A DNA stretch of 64,000 nucleotides from JAGNKE01 sp964583335 (GCA_964583335.1 CAZOVG010000002.1:304136-368135); one strand, 5' to 3'; counted from the first letter of the stretch, positions 33,987-43,159 are shown. Notes: generated by a model from the letters alone, not told the origin. A program made the numbers and translations.

Positions 33987-34847
33987 ATGCGCGTAGTTTT
34001 TGCCTTTCTTGTCCTTTTCGTCTGTATTGCGGGCCCGTTGGCCGCGTACGCTCAGGATCTCGCGCCCGATCCGTCGCGCACCGCGATCATGCCAGAGGAG
34101 CAGGAGGCCGCTAATAAGGCCGAACCCAAAACCAGCGATCAAAAGGCGCCAGCAACCGGCGCCGACAAAGTTGACATCTCCAAGGCGTCCGATCAGCAAA
34201 TTGAAGAAGCTCAGCGTTTTTTCAAAAGCTGCACCAAAAATGAAGATCTCAGCTTGGATCATGATTGCCGCTGTATGGCCGGGGAGTTTCTTGCGAACCG
34301 GATGGCTTTGGGCGATTCGGTTCCTGCCAAGGAGGTTTATGCCGCCGTGCGCCATACGTGCGTGATCGACCCCAACGCAAAACGTGACGACAACGAACAG
34401 GTCGGGATGGGGCAGGAATATACCGATGCTGAGCTGGATGAGGCTCAGGAGGTTTATAACTCGTGTCTGGGCAATCAGCTCATGAGGCTCAATCACGATT
34501 GCCGGTGTATGGCTTCCACCTTTCTGAAAAAGCGCAAAGAACGCGGGCGTATTCCAAAGGCTGATGAGATCATTTCCGGTCTGCGCCACGAATGCAAAAA
34601 CGGTACTGAGATGGCCGGATATCTCTATACGGATTGCATTAACAAACCTGAATTCCTGCCCCCCGTGGTGACTGATGCCAAGAAATTCTGCGAATGCTAT
34701 GCCAGCGGCTATGCCAAGGAATACGAAAGCATGACCGCAGAAAATAACGTCAATACTCGCGGCGCCATCGCGATGATCGTTCTGGGGAAATGTCAGAATG
34801 ACCAGCGCACCATGAGCGGGCAAGGCGCGGCGCCGGGTTCGCAGTAA
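33987..34847 (+). CDS. Secreted protein with three four-cysteine repeats
   Basis: 286 residues: a signal peptide (VVFAFLVLFVCIAGPLAA, cleavage after AYA), an Ala/Lys/Pro-rich stretch to about residue 65, and three repeats. Repeat 1 has C82, C94, C96, C125; repeat 2 has C160, C172, C174, C203, with the same spacing C-x11-C-x-C-x28-C and a shared HDCRCMA core. A looser third has C217, C235, C237, C269 (KFCECYA). Each would be a small helical unit with two disulfides or a metal site. I do not recognise the family. GGGAG precedes the ATG. Confidence 0.8.
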   Translation: MRVVFAFLVLFVCIAGPLAAYAQDLAPDPSRTAIMPEEQEAANKAEPKTSDQKAPATGADKVDISKASDQQIEEAQRFFKSCTKNEDLSLDHDCRCMAGEFLANRMALGDSVPAKEVYAAVRHTCVIDPNAKRDDNEQVGMGQEYTDAELDEAQEVYNSCLGNQLMRLNHDCRCMASTFLKKRKERGRIPKADEIISGLRHECKNGTEMAGYLYTDCINKPEFLPPVVTDAKKFCECYASGYAKEYESMTAENNVNTRGAIAMIVLGKCQNDQRTMSGQGAAPGSQ

Positions 34848-34867
34848 CGCGAAGGATCGGGATTTTT

Positions 34868-36472
34868 CTATCTTCCTAAAATCGGAACCAGACAGGCGGC
34901 GGCATGCGGCAGCATCGCGCCGTTTACGGGATCGAACGCTTCGTGCGAATCGCCCTTGGCTTTGCGAATTTTGATTAACTGTGACGATCCCGCGATCAAG
35001 GCGAAGGCCTGTAGGTATGAGGCCGAGACGGCAGCGATGCGGTCCATCTCGTTTTTGGCGGCCCAGTCCAGAAGGGTCTTCGTCGCGGCGGCGAGGCGTT
35101 CGCGGTCGGCGTGCGGCACTTCCTGTGAAATCGATTCGATATAAGCCAGCGCGGTCTTGCCCTGATCGTGGATGACCTTGCGGAACGTCAGGTCGGCGGA
35201 CTGGATGCCGTTCGTGCCCTCATAGATCGGCAGGATGCGCGCGTCGCGGTAAAGCTGTGCGATGCCCGTCTCCTCGATGAAGCCCATGCCGCCGAAAACC
35301 TGCACGGCTATCGACGTCACTTCGCAGGCCATATCGGTGCACCAGCCTTTGACGATGGGGGTCAGAAGTTCGGCCTTTTTCTGCGCGTCCACGTCTCCGG
35401 CAGCGGCGCGGTCCAGCGCGACGGCAGCCTCCAGCGTCAGAGCGCGCCCGGCCGTAATTTTGGTCTGCATGGTGCGGAGCATCCGCTTCACGTCCGCATG
35501 CTCCGCTATAGGAACGCGCTGCCCGGTCTTGAAGGATTTTCCCTGTACCCGGTCTCTGGCGAATGCAGCGGCCTTTTGGCAGGCACGTTCGGCAATGGCC
35601 ACGCCCTGCAAGCCGACCGAGAGGCGGGCGTTGTTCATCATGGTAAACATATATTTTAGGCCCATATTCTCCTGCCCGATCAGGGTGCCGACGGCGCCGT
35701 CAAATTCCATCGTGCAGGTGGGGGAGGCGTGGATTCCGAGCTTATGCTCCAGCCCGATGCAGCGCACGGCGTTGCGGGCCCCGCCGTCCAGAAATTTCGG
35801 CACGATGAAAAGGGAAATCCCCTTCACGTCGTCGGGCGCGTCCGGCGTGCGGGCCAGAACCAGATGGACGATGTTGTCCGCCATGTCGTGTTCGCCGTAG
35901 GTGATGAAGATTTTCTGGCCGGTGATTTTATAGGTGCCGTCGCCCTGTTTTTCGGCTTTCGTGCGGATCAGGCCGAGGTCGGAGCCGGCCTGCGGCTCGG
36001 TCAGGTTCATGGTGCCGGTCCATTCGCCGGAAATCAGCTTGGGCAGATATTTTTGCTTCTGCTGATCCGAGCCGTGCAGGGCAATCGCCTCCACCGCGCC
36101 TTGGTTCAGCAGCGGGCATAGGCCGAAGGCCATGTTCGCACCCTGCCACATTTCCTGAATGCAGAAGGCCAGCGCCCAGGGGAGGCCCTGCCCGCCATAT
36201 TCGGGATCGAAGGGGACGGCGTTCCAGCCGCCCTCGCAATATTGCTTATAGGCTTCCTTGAAGCCCGGGGCGGTCTTGACGGTCCCGTTCTCGAATTTCG
36301 CGCCCGCCTTGTCGCCGGGGTGGTTCAGGGGGGCCAGAATGCCGGAGGCGAGCTTGGCGGCCTCCTCCAATACGGAGCGGGCCGTGTCGCGGTCGATGTC
36401 CGGGTGCTCGAAGCCCAGAACGTCAAACAGAAGAAGAAGCATGTCATCGACGGGGGGGGTGTAATCGCTCAT
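34868..36472 (-). CDS. Acyl-CoA dehydrogenase, DmdC-like
   Basis: 534-residue flavoprotein of the acyl-CoA dehydrogenase family. The N-terminal YTPPVDDMLLLLFDVLGFE and the overall length match the DmdC (3-methylmercaptopropionyl-CoA dehydrogenase) branch. MNLTEPQAGSDLG and ITGQKIFITYGEHD surround the FAD site, and FGGMGFIEETGIAQLYRDAR with IYEGTNGIQ carries the C-terminal active site. Substrate: a DmdC role in DMSP breakdown cannot be assumed, since this branch also handles ordinary fatty acyl-CoAs and no dmd genes are nearby. AGAGGG precedes ATG 36472. Confidence 0.88.
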   Translation of the reverse strand: MSDYTPPVDDMLLLLFDVLGFEHPDIDRDTARSVLEEAAKLASGILAPLNHPGDKAGAKFENGTVKTAPGFKEAYKQYCEGGWNAVPFDPEYGGQGLPWALAFCIQEMWQGANMAFGLCPLLNQGAVEAIALHGSDQQKQKYLPKLISGEWTGTMNLTEPQAGSDLGLIRTKAEKQGDGTYKITGQKIFITYGEHDMADNIVHLVLARTPDAPDDVKGISLFIVPKFLDGGARNAVRCIGLEHKLGIHASPTCTMEFDGAVGTLIGQENMGLKYMFTMMNNARLSVGLQGVAIAERACQKAAAFARDRVQGKSFKTGQRVPIAEHADVKRMLRTMQTKITAGRALTLEAAVALDRAAAGDVDAQKKAELLTPIVKGWCTDMACEVTSIAVQVFGGMGFIEETGIAQLYRDARILPIYEGTNGIQSADLTFRKVIHDQGKTALAYIESISQEVPHADRERLAAATKTLLDWAAKNEMDRIAAVSASYLQAFALIAGSSQLIKIRKAKGDSHEAFDPVNGAMLPHAAACLVPILGR

Positions 36473-36564
36473 ATCCAGCCCTCTTTTTCGTAATTGGCAC
36501 GGGGGTTGCACCGCTTTTCCATAGAGATTGCGTAGAAACCGCCTGCTTCTTTCTTGAGTATGAC

Positions 36565-37599
36565 ATGAACGCATTAACAAATGTAATACAAAACAAGGAT
36601 TTAACGGCCCTCACCCACAAGGCGCCGGAAGGTGTCGTGCAGGCCATCGCGCAAGCGAGCGGACGCACGGGGGTGGATTTTGCCTATTTGCTGCAACAGG
36701 CCAAGGCGGAGAGCAATTTCAACCCGACGGCCAAGGCGGGCACGAGTTCGGCGAGCGGGCTTTACCAGTTTATCGAGCGGACGTGGCTTGGCATGGTTAA
36801 AGAGCATGGACATGAATACGGGCTGGGCGATCTTGCGGACAAGATCGATTCGCGCTTCCGGGTGAAGGACGCGAAGGTGAAGAAGGAGATTCTCGCCCTG
36901 CGCAACGATCCGGTGATCTCGGCGCAGATGGCGGCGGAGTTCGCTCTGGATAATGAAAAGACTCTGAACAAGCTCTGGGGCGGGGATGTCGGCGCGACCG
37001 AGCTTTACCTCGCGCATTTCCTCGGCGCGGGCGGGGCGGCCTCGTTCCTCAACGCGCGGGACGAAAACCCGCTCAGCCGGGCGGCGGACCTGTTCCCCAA
37101 GGCGGCGCGGGCGAACCGGGGCGTGTTTTACGATTCCAAGACGGGCAAGGCCCGCACGATCGAGCAGGTCTATCAATTCTTCGACAAAAAGTTCCAGATC
37201 AAGGACGGCGCAACCGACCCGGCCAGTTTTGCCGTGGCACGGGGCGAGGCCCCCCTGCCCGGCGCGGTGCGCCCGCCCTCCCCGCCCATGCAGATTTCGA
37301 ACACCGAACCGGCGCGGAACGGGCGGGTCTATTCGTTTGACGAATTCCGTTCGCTCTATCAGAACACCAACATCGTGCCGCCCCTGCCGGAGCTGCCCGA
37401 ACTGCCGCCGGTTCCCGCGCGGCCCGTCCGCAATTCGGTCATGGACGCGCCCAAGGGGCTTAAGCCCTTTCACAGCCTGATGACCAACCCGGTTGATCTG
37501 ATGCTGCTGAGCCAATCCGACCTCAATCCCGCGCCGCAGGCCGAGCCGCCCGCCGAGGACAAGAAGCCTTCGGGTGACAAGTTCCGGCTGAACAGCTAA
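36565..37599 (+). CDS. Lytic transglycosylase (SLT domain) protein
   Basis: 344 residues. An SLT-like lysozyme fold occupies about 20-200: LLQQAKAESNFNP holds the catalytic glutamate (E49), followed by SSASGLYQFIERTWL and, later, ELYLAHFLGAGGAASFL. The rest is Pro-rich and probably disordered (EAPLPGAVRPPSPPMQI, PPLPELPELPPVPAR). No signal peptide is evident, so export by a dedicated route, as for flagellum-associated muramidases, is possible. It is divergent from the acyl-CoA dehydrogenase gene. Confidence 0.85.
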   Translation: MNALTNVIQNKDLTALTHKAPEGVVQAIAQASGRTGVDFAYLLQQAKAESNFNPTAKAGTSSASGLYQFIERTWLGMVKEHGHEYGLGDLADKIDSRFRVKDAKVKKEILALRNDPVISAQMAAEFALDNEKTLNKLWGGDVGATELYLAHFLGAGGAASFLNARDENPLSRAADLFPKAARANRGVFYDSKTGKARTIEQVYQFFDKKFQIKDGATDPASFAVARGEAPLPGAVRPPSPPMQISNTEPARNGRVYSFDEFRSLYQNTNIVPPLPELPELPPVPARPVRNSVMDAPKGLKPFHSLMTNPVDLMLLSQSDLNPAPQAEPPAEDKKPSGDKFRLNS

Positions 37600-37609
37600 A
37601 ACCTAATTC

Positions 37610-38338
37610 ATGAGCGATGAAAACCAGCCGATCCATGTGCTGAACAGGCGCGTGGCGCTTTATCAGCCCGCGCAGGGCTTGCGCACCTCTCTGGACAGCG
37701 TGATGCTGGCCGCCGCCTGTCCGGCGAAGGCGGGGCAAAGCGTGCTGGACCTCGGGTGCGGGGTGGGCAGCGCGGGGCTTTGTTTGGCCGCGCGGGTGCC
37801 GGGGATTGCGCTTACGGGGATCGAGATTCAGGCCGATCATGCCGCGCTCGCGGAAAAAAATGCCGCGCTGAACGGCGTACCGGCTGTTTTTATCTGCGGG
37901 GATATCCGCGATTATAAAGGGCCCTTGCAGAATCACGTCATCTGCAACCCGCCTTTTTCCGAGGCCGGGAAGCACCTGCCCTCCCCCTCCTCTGCGCGGG
38001 CGCGGGCGCGGGGGCATGTCGAAGCGGATTGCACGCTTAAGGACTGGATCGATGCAGGGAGCAGAAATCTTAAAAACGGCGGGGCGCTGACGGTCATTCA
38101 TACGGCGGCGGAAACGCATACGATCATTCAGGCGCTGGGCAAACGCTTCGGGGCGGTGGAGATCATTCCGCTCTGGCCGCGCGCCGGGGTTCCGGCCAAG
38201 CGCGTGATCCTGCGCGCGATCAAGAACCGCAAGACGCCCGCGCTCATTCACCCCGGCCTTGTCCTGCACGAGGCGGACGGGGCGTATACGGGTTCAGCGG
38301 ATAGAATTTTGCGCGATGGTTTCGCCCTAGACGCTTGA
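37610..38338 (+). CDS. TrmN6-like tRNA/RNA adenine N6-methyltransferase
   Basis: 242-residue class I methyltransferase of the tRNA1(Val) A37-N6 (YfiC/TrmN6) group. QPAQGLRTSLDSVMLAA is its typical N-terminal segment, VLDLGCGVGSAG the SAM site, and CNPPF the N6-adenine catalytic motif (NPPF). PSSARARARGHVEAD matches the basic stretch that follows in TrmN6. The 3' end overlaps that of the convergent glyS by 12 bp. Confidence 0.85.
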   Translation: MSDENQPIHVLNRRVALYQPAQGLRTSLDSVMLAAACPAKAGQSVLDLGCGVGSAGLCLAARVPGIALTGIEIQADHAALAEKNAALNGVPAVFICGDIRDYKGPLQNHVICNPPFSEAGKHLPSPSSARARARGHVEADCTLKDWIDAGSRNLKNGGALTVIHTAAETHTIIQALGKRFGAVEIIPLWPRAGVPAKRVILRAIKNRKTPALIHPGLVLHEADGAYTGSADRILRDGFALDA

Positions 38339-39841
38339 ACGCCTGATCTTCTCATGCAGGAACGATTTGACCTTATCCATGTGGATGCGTTCCTGCGCCA
38401 TGGTGTTGCGTTCGCGCACGGTCACGGTCTGGTCGTTCACCGTGTCGTTGTCGATCGTGAAACAGTAGGGCGTGCCGATCTCGTCCTGCCGCGCATAGCG
38501 CTTGCCGATATTCTGCTTGATGTCGAGATCGACGGCGAAATCCTCGCGGATGTCGAGATAGAGTTTCTGGGCCAGCGGCACGTGCTCGTCCTTGGCCGTG
38601 AGGGGCAGGATCGCGGCCTTCTTCGGGGCCATGGACGGGTGGAAGTTGAGATAGAGGCCTGAGGGGCGCTTCTCGTCCACCGTGTAGGCCTCGCAAATCA
38701 AGGCCAGAACGCCGCGCGAGAGGCCCGCCGCCGGTTCGATGACATGAGGGATGAAGCGGTTCGTGTTGTCGTTCGGGTCCATGTATTCCAGTTTTGCGCC
38801 GGAATGTTCCTGATGCTGGGTCAGGTCGAAGTCGCAGCGGTGGGCGATTCCCTCCAATTCGCCGAAGCCCGGCGCGGTGAAGGGGAAGCGGTATTCGATA
38901 TCCGCCGTGCCGAGTCCGGCCTTGGCGTAGTGCGAGAGTTCGTCCGAATCGTGGTCGCGCATCTGCAGATTCGCGCTTGAAAGACCGACGGATTTCCAGA
39001 AGCGCTGGCGCTCGGCGAACCAGAAGTCGCGCCACATCTTGGCTTCGCTGGCGTGGCAGAACCATTCCAGCTCCATCTGCTCGAACTCGCGCGAGCGGAA
39101 GATGAAGTTGCGCGGGTTGACCTCGTTGCGGAAGGCCTTGCCGATCTGGGCGATGCCGAAGGGCACGCGGACGCGCGAAGAATCGAGGACGTTTTTGTAA
39201 TTGAGGAAGATGCCCTGCGCGGTTTCGGGGCGAAGATAGACTTTATTCTCTTCGTTTTTTATTGCGCCTGCGTGTGATTCAAACATTAAGTTGAATGCTT
39301 GTGGCTGGGTGAGAGTCCCCGGCTCTTTAGCGTCAGGACCAATAACAACGTTCAATTTATCCAAGACATCAAATAGACTTAACTCTCTACAGGCACTCTT
39401 AACCTGATCATCCCATAGTCCAAGCTTTTTGATTCTTGCGGCTTTTTCTTCGCCTGTCGCGTCTTCCAAAAACGCAAGCATCAGGCCCGATTTGTTTTTA
39501 GGAGTTAGAGGAATAGCTACAATTAAGTGATCCGCCCGGTAGCGTTTTTTCGTCTCCCGACAATCCACCATCGGATCGGAAAAGCCGCCGACATGGCCGG
39601 AGGCGACCCAGGCCTTGGGGTTCTGGATAATGGCCGAATCGACACCCACGATGTCCACAGGGTTGCCGTCGGGGCCGATGGGGGGGGTGACCACCATATC
39701 TTTCCACCAGCGGTCGCGCAGATTGTTCTTCAATTCCACGCCCAGCGGGCCGTAATCCCAGAATCCGTTGATGCCGCCGTAGATTTCGGAGGCTGCGAAG
39801 ATAAAACCGCGACGTTTGCAGAGGGAAACGATGTCTTTCAT
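38327..39841 (-). CDS. glyS: Glycyl-tRNA synthetase, homodimeric (alpha2) type
   Basis: 504-residue class II synthetase of the alpha2 form: CKRRGFIFAASEIYGGINGFWDYGPLG at the N-terminus contains the diagnostic GYGPLG-like segment, YLRPETAQGIF is motif 2 context and FIPHVIEPAAGLSRG lies in motif 3; an anticodon-binding domain ends the protein. Most alphaproteobacteria use the unrelated alpha2-beta2 enzyme, so this form is notable. The 300 bp at 39241-39540 are much poorer in G+C than the rest. Start: ATG 39841; TTG and GTG codons lie just upstream in frame. Confidence 0.92.
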   Translation of the reverse strand: MKDIVSLCKRRGFIFAASEIYGGINGFWDYGPLGVELKNNLRDRWWKDMVVTPPIGPDGNPVDIVGVDSAIIQNPKAWVASGHVGGFSDPMVDCRETKKRYRADHLIVAIPLTPKNKSGLMLAFLEDATGEEKAARIKKLGLWDDQVKSACRELSLFDVLDKLNVVIGPDAKEPGTLTQPQAFNLMFESHAGAIKNEENKVYLRPETAQGIFLNYKNVLDSSRVRVPFGIAQIGKAFRNEVNPRNFIFRSREFEQMELEWFCHASEAKMWRDFWFAERQRFWKSVGLSSANLQMRDHDSDELSHYAKAGLGTADIEYRFPFTAPGFGELEGIAHRCDFDLTQHQEHSGAKLEYMDPNDNTNRFIPHVIEPAAGLSRGVLALICEAYTVDEKRPSGLYLNFHPSMAPKKAAILPLTAKDEHVPLAQKLYLDIREDFAVDLDIKQNIGKRYARQDEIGTPYCFTIDNDTVNDQTVTVRERNTMAQERIHMDKVKSFLHEKIRRSSV

Positions 39842-40213
39842 CACCAAATAATCCGTTCATTATTACTTTGCTTATGGACGCATCCCCGGTTCAGGGCCAG
39901 AGGGCGACGCGGCTCATAATGAACCGAAATTCCGCATGAAACAAGAGGTTGAGAACAAGCCGGATCAAAAACGAGTCGGTTCCGGGTCGAGCCCAAAAAA
40001 AATTTCAAAATCGGAACTATCGGCACCAAAATCGAAACTATCTAGTATTTTGAGGTCTTTTTATTGTAATAAATATAAGTAAAAGTATCGCTTATTTTGT
40101 GTTACTGTGGCCTTTATTGGGGATTTTAAGTAATTTGACCACTAAAAAATACATGCTTTTTTCTTGACATGACATGGTCGATTAGGTAGGATGAAATCAT
40201 AAGGAGCTTAAAG
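39842..40213. other. Intergenic region between glyS and a small gene
   Basis: About 370 bp between divergent genes. The right end carries a good promoter (40164-40192). The rest is A+T-rich with a G+C-rich patch near 39880-39930; I see no gene or RNA in it. Confidence 0.5.
40164..40192 (+). promoter_or_regulatory. Strong sigma-70 promoter
   Basis: Consensus TTGACA (40164-40169), a 17-bp spacer and TAGGAT (40187-40192); the start would fall about 15 bases before the ATG at 40214, just upstream of AAGGAG. Confidence 0.75.
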
Positions 40214-40501
40214 ATGTCTGATGACATTCGTTCTTTCGAAGGTGTGAACCCAACAGCGGGTAATATGGGAGCAAAAGACTCCTCGGGTCGCAACCTTGCC
40301 AGAGAACTTAATCGGGCGGCTCCTCAAGACGTCAGAAAACGCGCCACAAGCGGCATGGGAGGCTCCCTCGGGAGTGTTGCCCAAGCGATGAACGGCTTCC
40401 AGCCCTCTTCTGAGGTTGGCAAGGTTCATTTCGGAGGCGGAGGTTATCTGAACTTCGGTAACGTGATTAAAGAACTGAACACTGATCATGATTATGGCTG
40501 A
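40214..40501 (+). CDS. Small protein of unknown function, strongly expressed
   Basis: 95 residues, Gly/Asn/Ser-rich and soluble, with no signal peptide or known motif (ATSGMGGSLGSVAQAMNGF, VHFGGGGYLNFGNVIKEL). It has a near-perfect promoter, AAGGAG 7 bases before the ATG and a proper terminator downstream, so expression should be high. The glycine-rich C-terminal half looks like a short beta or self-associating segment. Function unknown. Confidence 0.75.
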   Translation: MSDDIRSFEGVNPTAGNMGAKDSSGRNLARELNRAAPQDVRKRATSGMGGSLGSVAQAMNGFQPSSEVGKVHFGGGGYLNFGNVIKELNTDHDYG

Positions 40502-40652
40502 GATGGTAGCGGGTAAAGAATAAAAGCGAGCGAGTTGAGCAAGGAACAAAAATACAAGGCCGAAAAGGTCAGACTACAAAGAAAAGACTGAAAACAGTCG
40601 GTACTTACTAAAAAAAAGAGACAATAGGCGAAAAAGCCTTTGAAGTTGGGGG

Positions 40653-40684
40653 AAAAGGGCGTCCGAGAAATCGGCGCCTTTTTC
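40653..40684 (+). terminator. Rho-independent terminator with GAAA tetraloop
   Basis: GGCG-T-CCGA, loop GAAA, TCGG-CGCC, then TTTTT: a bulged 8-bp stem with a stable tetraloop, ending the transcript of the 95-residue gene. Confidence 0.85.
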
Positions 40685-40702
40685 GCGTTTGGGGGGTACG
40701 TT

Positions 40703-40718
40703 TGCATTTTAAAATGCA
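40703..40718. repeat. Perfect 16-bp palindrome TGCATTTTAAAATGCA
   Basis: Self-complementary without a loop; lies between the terminator above and the 3' end of the convergent protease gene. It has the shape of a regulator site, but no promoter is apparent beside it. Confidence 0.5.
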
Positions 40719-40800
40719 GGTGGACTTAGTCCGGTGCGAACGGGCTTCCAGAGCCGCGCGGAAGCGGGCTTAGCCCAGCCCGCCCTGCCAGCTCGCCCGC

Positions 40801-42234
40801 CTAGCGCATGATGATGCGGCTGACCCGCCCGTTGCTGAGGATCGTGAGTGAGACGCCGCGAGCGCCGGCGGGAATGCTTTTGAGGGTGTCCGTCACGTCC
40901 GAGACGGTTTTGATTTCCGCGCCATTTATTTCCAGAATTAGGTCGCCGGGAGAGAGAATATGGCCGTAGCCGTTTTGCGGTACGCCCAGAACAACGACGC
41001 CCTGCTCCCGTCCGTTATAGTCGATCTCCGTCGCGACGGCCGGGTTCAGGTTGGCGATGGTGACGCCGCCCAGCAGATGGCGGCCCTGAATCAAGGTTTC
41101 CTGACGCGGCGGATCGTCCGGCGGGGCGATGGCGGGGACCTCAAGGTTGATGTTTTGCCCGTCGCGGAGAAGGATAAAGGCGGCGGTCTGGCCGACCGGG
41201 ACGGTGGCCATGCGGAATTTCATCTCGGCCGCGTCGCGAATCGGGTGACCGTTCACCGCCACAACGGCGTCGCCGATTTTCGCGCCAGCCTTTAAAAGCG
41301 GGCTGGAGGGGTGAAGATCGGCGATGAGGGAGCCGCCGGGGCGCGGGAGGCCGAGGCTGCCCGCGATTTCGGGGGTGATGGATTGCATGCTGACCCCCAG
41401 CCACGGGCGGATCACGCCCTTGTCGCCGCCCTGCCCGTTCTTTTCGGCGGCGATGACGGTTGCGACCATCTCGGAGGGAATCGCGAAGCCGATGCCCAGA
41501 GAGCCGCCGGAACGGGAGAAAATCGCCGTGTTGATGCCAACCACGCCGCCATCAAGGGCGACCAGCGGGCCACCGGAGTTGCCGGGGTTGATGGCCGCGT
41601 CGGTCTGGATGAAAAAATTGTAGTCGTTAATGTCGAGGGAGGAGCGGCCCTGCGCCGAGACGATGCCGCTGGTCACGGTCTGGCCCACGCCGAAGGGGTT
41701 GCCGATGGCTAAAACCAGATCGCCGACCTCCAGAGATTCGCTGGGTCTGAGACTGGCGAAGGGTAGAGGCTCCGCGCCCGGATCGACGCGCAGCAGGGCG
41801 AGGTCGGAGGCATGATCAACCAGCGCGATGCGGGCCGGAAACTCGCGCCCGTCGGCCAGAACGACCACGACTTCGGCGGCACCCTCGATCACGTGGGCGT
41901 TGGTAACGATCAGCCCGCCCGCATCGACGATGGCGCCCGAGCCGAGGGAGGCCTCCATATGCTGGCGCATGGGCATGCGCAGGCGGTTGCCGAAAAACTG
42001 GCGGAAGAAGGGGTCGGCCATCAGGGGGTTCTGGACGGCGGTCGCCACCATGCGCTTGGTGTAAATGTTCACCACCGCCGGGGAGACCTTTTTGACCAGC
42101 GGCGCGAAGGACATCTGGATCTGTTCGCGGCTTTGCGGAACGATCTGGCCTGCGGCCTCCTGCGCGCGCGCGGGGGCGGCGGTCAGAAGCGCGGAAAGCA
42201 AGGCTGGTATGAGGAAAAGTTTTCTGTTAAGCAT
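40801..42234 (-). CDS. DegP/HtrA-type periplasmic serine protease
   Basis: 477 residues with a signal peptide (KLFLIPALLSALLTAAPARA). The trypsin-like domain has the full triad: H114 (VTNAHVIE), D144 (HASDLALLRV) and S220 (GNSGGPLV). Two PDZ domains follow (about 275-370 and 385-470; GGSLIADLHPSSPLLKAG and GYGHILSPGDLILEING). It degrades or refolds damaged envelope proteins. Single gene, divergent from panB. Orthology to degP or degQ is not decidable here. Confidence 0.93.
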   Translation of the reverse strand: MLNRKLFLIPALLSALLTAAPARAQEAAGQIVPQSREQIQMSFAPLVKKVSPAVVNIYTKRMVATAVQNPLMADPFFRQFFGNRLRMPMRQHMEASLGSGAIVDAGGLIVTNAHVIEGAAEVVVVLADGREFPARIALVDHASDLALLRVDPGAEPLPFASLRPSESLEVGDLVLAIGNPFGVGQTVTSGIVSAQGRSSLDINDYNFFIQTDAAINPGNSGGPLVALDGGVVGINTAIFSRSGGSLGIGFAIPSEMVATVIAAEKNGQGGDKGVIRPWLGVSMQSITPEIAGSLGLPRPGGSLIADLHPSSPLLKAGAKIGDAVVAVNGHPIRDAAEMKFRMATVPVGQTAAFILLRDGQNINLEVPAIAPPDDPPRQETLIQGRHLLGGVTIANLNPAVATEIDYNGREQGVVVLGVPQNGYGHILSPGDLILEINGAEIKTVSDVTDTLKSIPAGARGVSLTILSNGRVSRIIMR

Positions 42235-42298
42235 AGCGTTGCTATATAGAACAGGTTTTTTCCGGGCGCAAGGCCGCCGTTAAAAATCTTTATGCGTC

Positions 42299-43159
42299 AT
42301 GGACTTAGACCATATGACCGAGCTTCAAAAACACCAAAGAACCACCATCGCCGATTTGCGCGCCCGCAAGGGGAGTGTGCAGCCTTTGGTGTGCCTGACC
42401 GCGTATACGGCGCCTATGGCGAAAATCCTCGATGCGCACTGCGATATGCTTTTGGTCGGGGATTCGATCGGTATGGCGCTTTACGGCATGGAGAATACGC
42501 TGGGCGTCACGCCGGAGATCATCATCGCCCACGGAAAGGCCGTGATGCGGGCCGCGCGGCGGGCCTGCGTTCTGATCGACGTGCCTTACGGCACCTATGA
42601 GTCCGGGCCGCAGCAGGCTCATGAGACGGCTTCGCGGATCATGGGCGAGACGGGCTGCGACGGGTTGAAGATCGAGGGCGGCGCCGAGATGGCGGAGACG
42701 GTGCTTTATCTGACCGCCCGGAACATTCCCGTCATGGCGCATATCGGGCTGAAGCCGCAATCGGTCGTCAAGGATGGCGGGTATAAGGTGCGCGGTAAAA
42801 CGCCCGAGGAGGCCGAAAGCCTGATGCGCGATGCGCTGGCCGTTCAGGCGGCGGGGGCGTTCGGGCTTTTGATCGAGGGCACGGTGGAGCCGGTCGCGCG
42901 GGCGATCACGCAGGCGGTTTCCATTCCCACCATCGGCATCGGCGCGTCGGCGGCGTGCGACGGGCAGATTCTGGTCACCGAGGACATGCTGGGCCTGATC
43001 ACCGAGCATACGCCCAAGTTCGTGAGACAATACGCCGATCTGGCCGGAACGGTCGATGAGGCCGTGGCCGCGTACGCGCGGGATGTCCGCGCCCGCGCGT
43101 TTCCCGACCCGGCCCATACGTACGGCAACGGCGCGGCCAAAAAGGCGGGCGGCGCGTGA
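42299..43159 (+). CDS. panB: 3-methyl-2-oxobutanoate hydroxymethyltransferase
   Basis: 286-residue ketopantoate hydroxymethyltransferase, first step of pantothenate synthesis. Diagnostic stretches: CLTAYTAPMAKILD, LLVGDSIGMALYGMENTL, LIDVPYGTYE, GLKIEGG, VMAHIGLKPQSV and GIGASAACDGQILV. ATG at 42299 gives MDLDHMTEL; ATG 42314 is an alternative. Neither has a strong ribosome binding site. The stop overlaps the panC start by one base. Confidence 0.94.
   Translation: MDLDHMTELQKHQRTTIADLRARKGSVQPLVCLTAYTAPMAKILDAHCDMLLVGDSIGMALYGMENTLGVTPEIIIAHGKAVMRAARRACVLIDVPYGTYESGPQQAHETASRIMGETGCDGLKIEGGAEMAETVLYLTARNIPVMAHIGLKPQSVVKDGGYKVRGKTPEEAESLMRDALAVQAAGAFGLLIEGTVEPVARAITQAVSIPTIGIGASAACDGQILVTEDMLGLITEHTPKFVRQYADLAGTVDEAVAAYARDVRARAFPDPAHTYGNGAAKKAGGA

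Larger units (their letters stand above)
40502..40800 (+). other. 3' region with successive hairpins; possible small RNA
   Basis: After the small gene there are three stems in 100 bases: GACTG-AAAA-CAGTC (40586-40599), AGGC-N6-GCCT (40626-40639) and the terminator at 40653-40684. This could be a structured 3' UTR or a processed sRNA. Beyond it lie a 16-bp palindrome and G+C-rich sequence before the convergent protease gene. Confidence 0.4.

Noticed and set aside
40492..40707. 71-codon minus-strand frame downstream of the small gene
   Set aside because: It runs through the terminator and hairpins in low-complexity sequence with no start signal.
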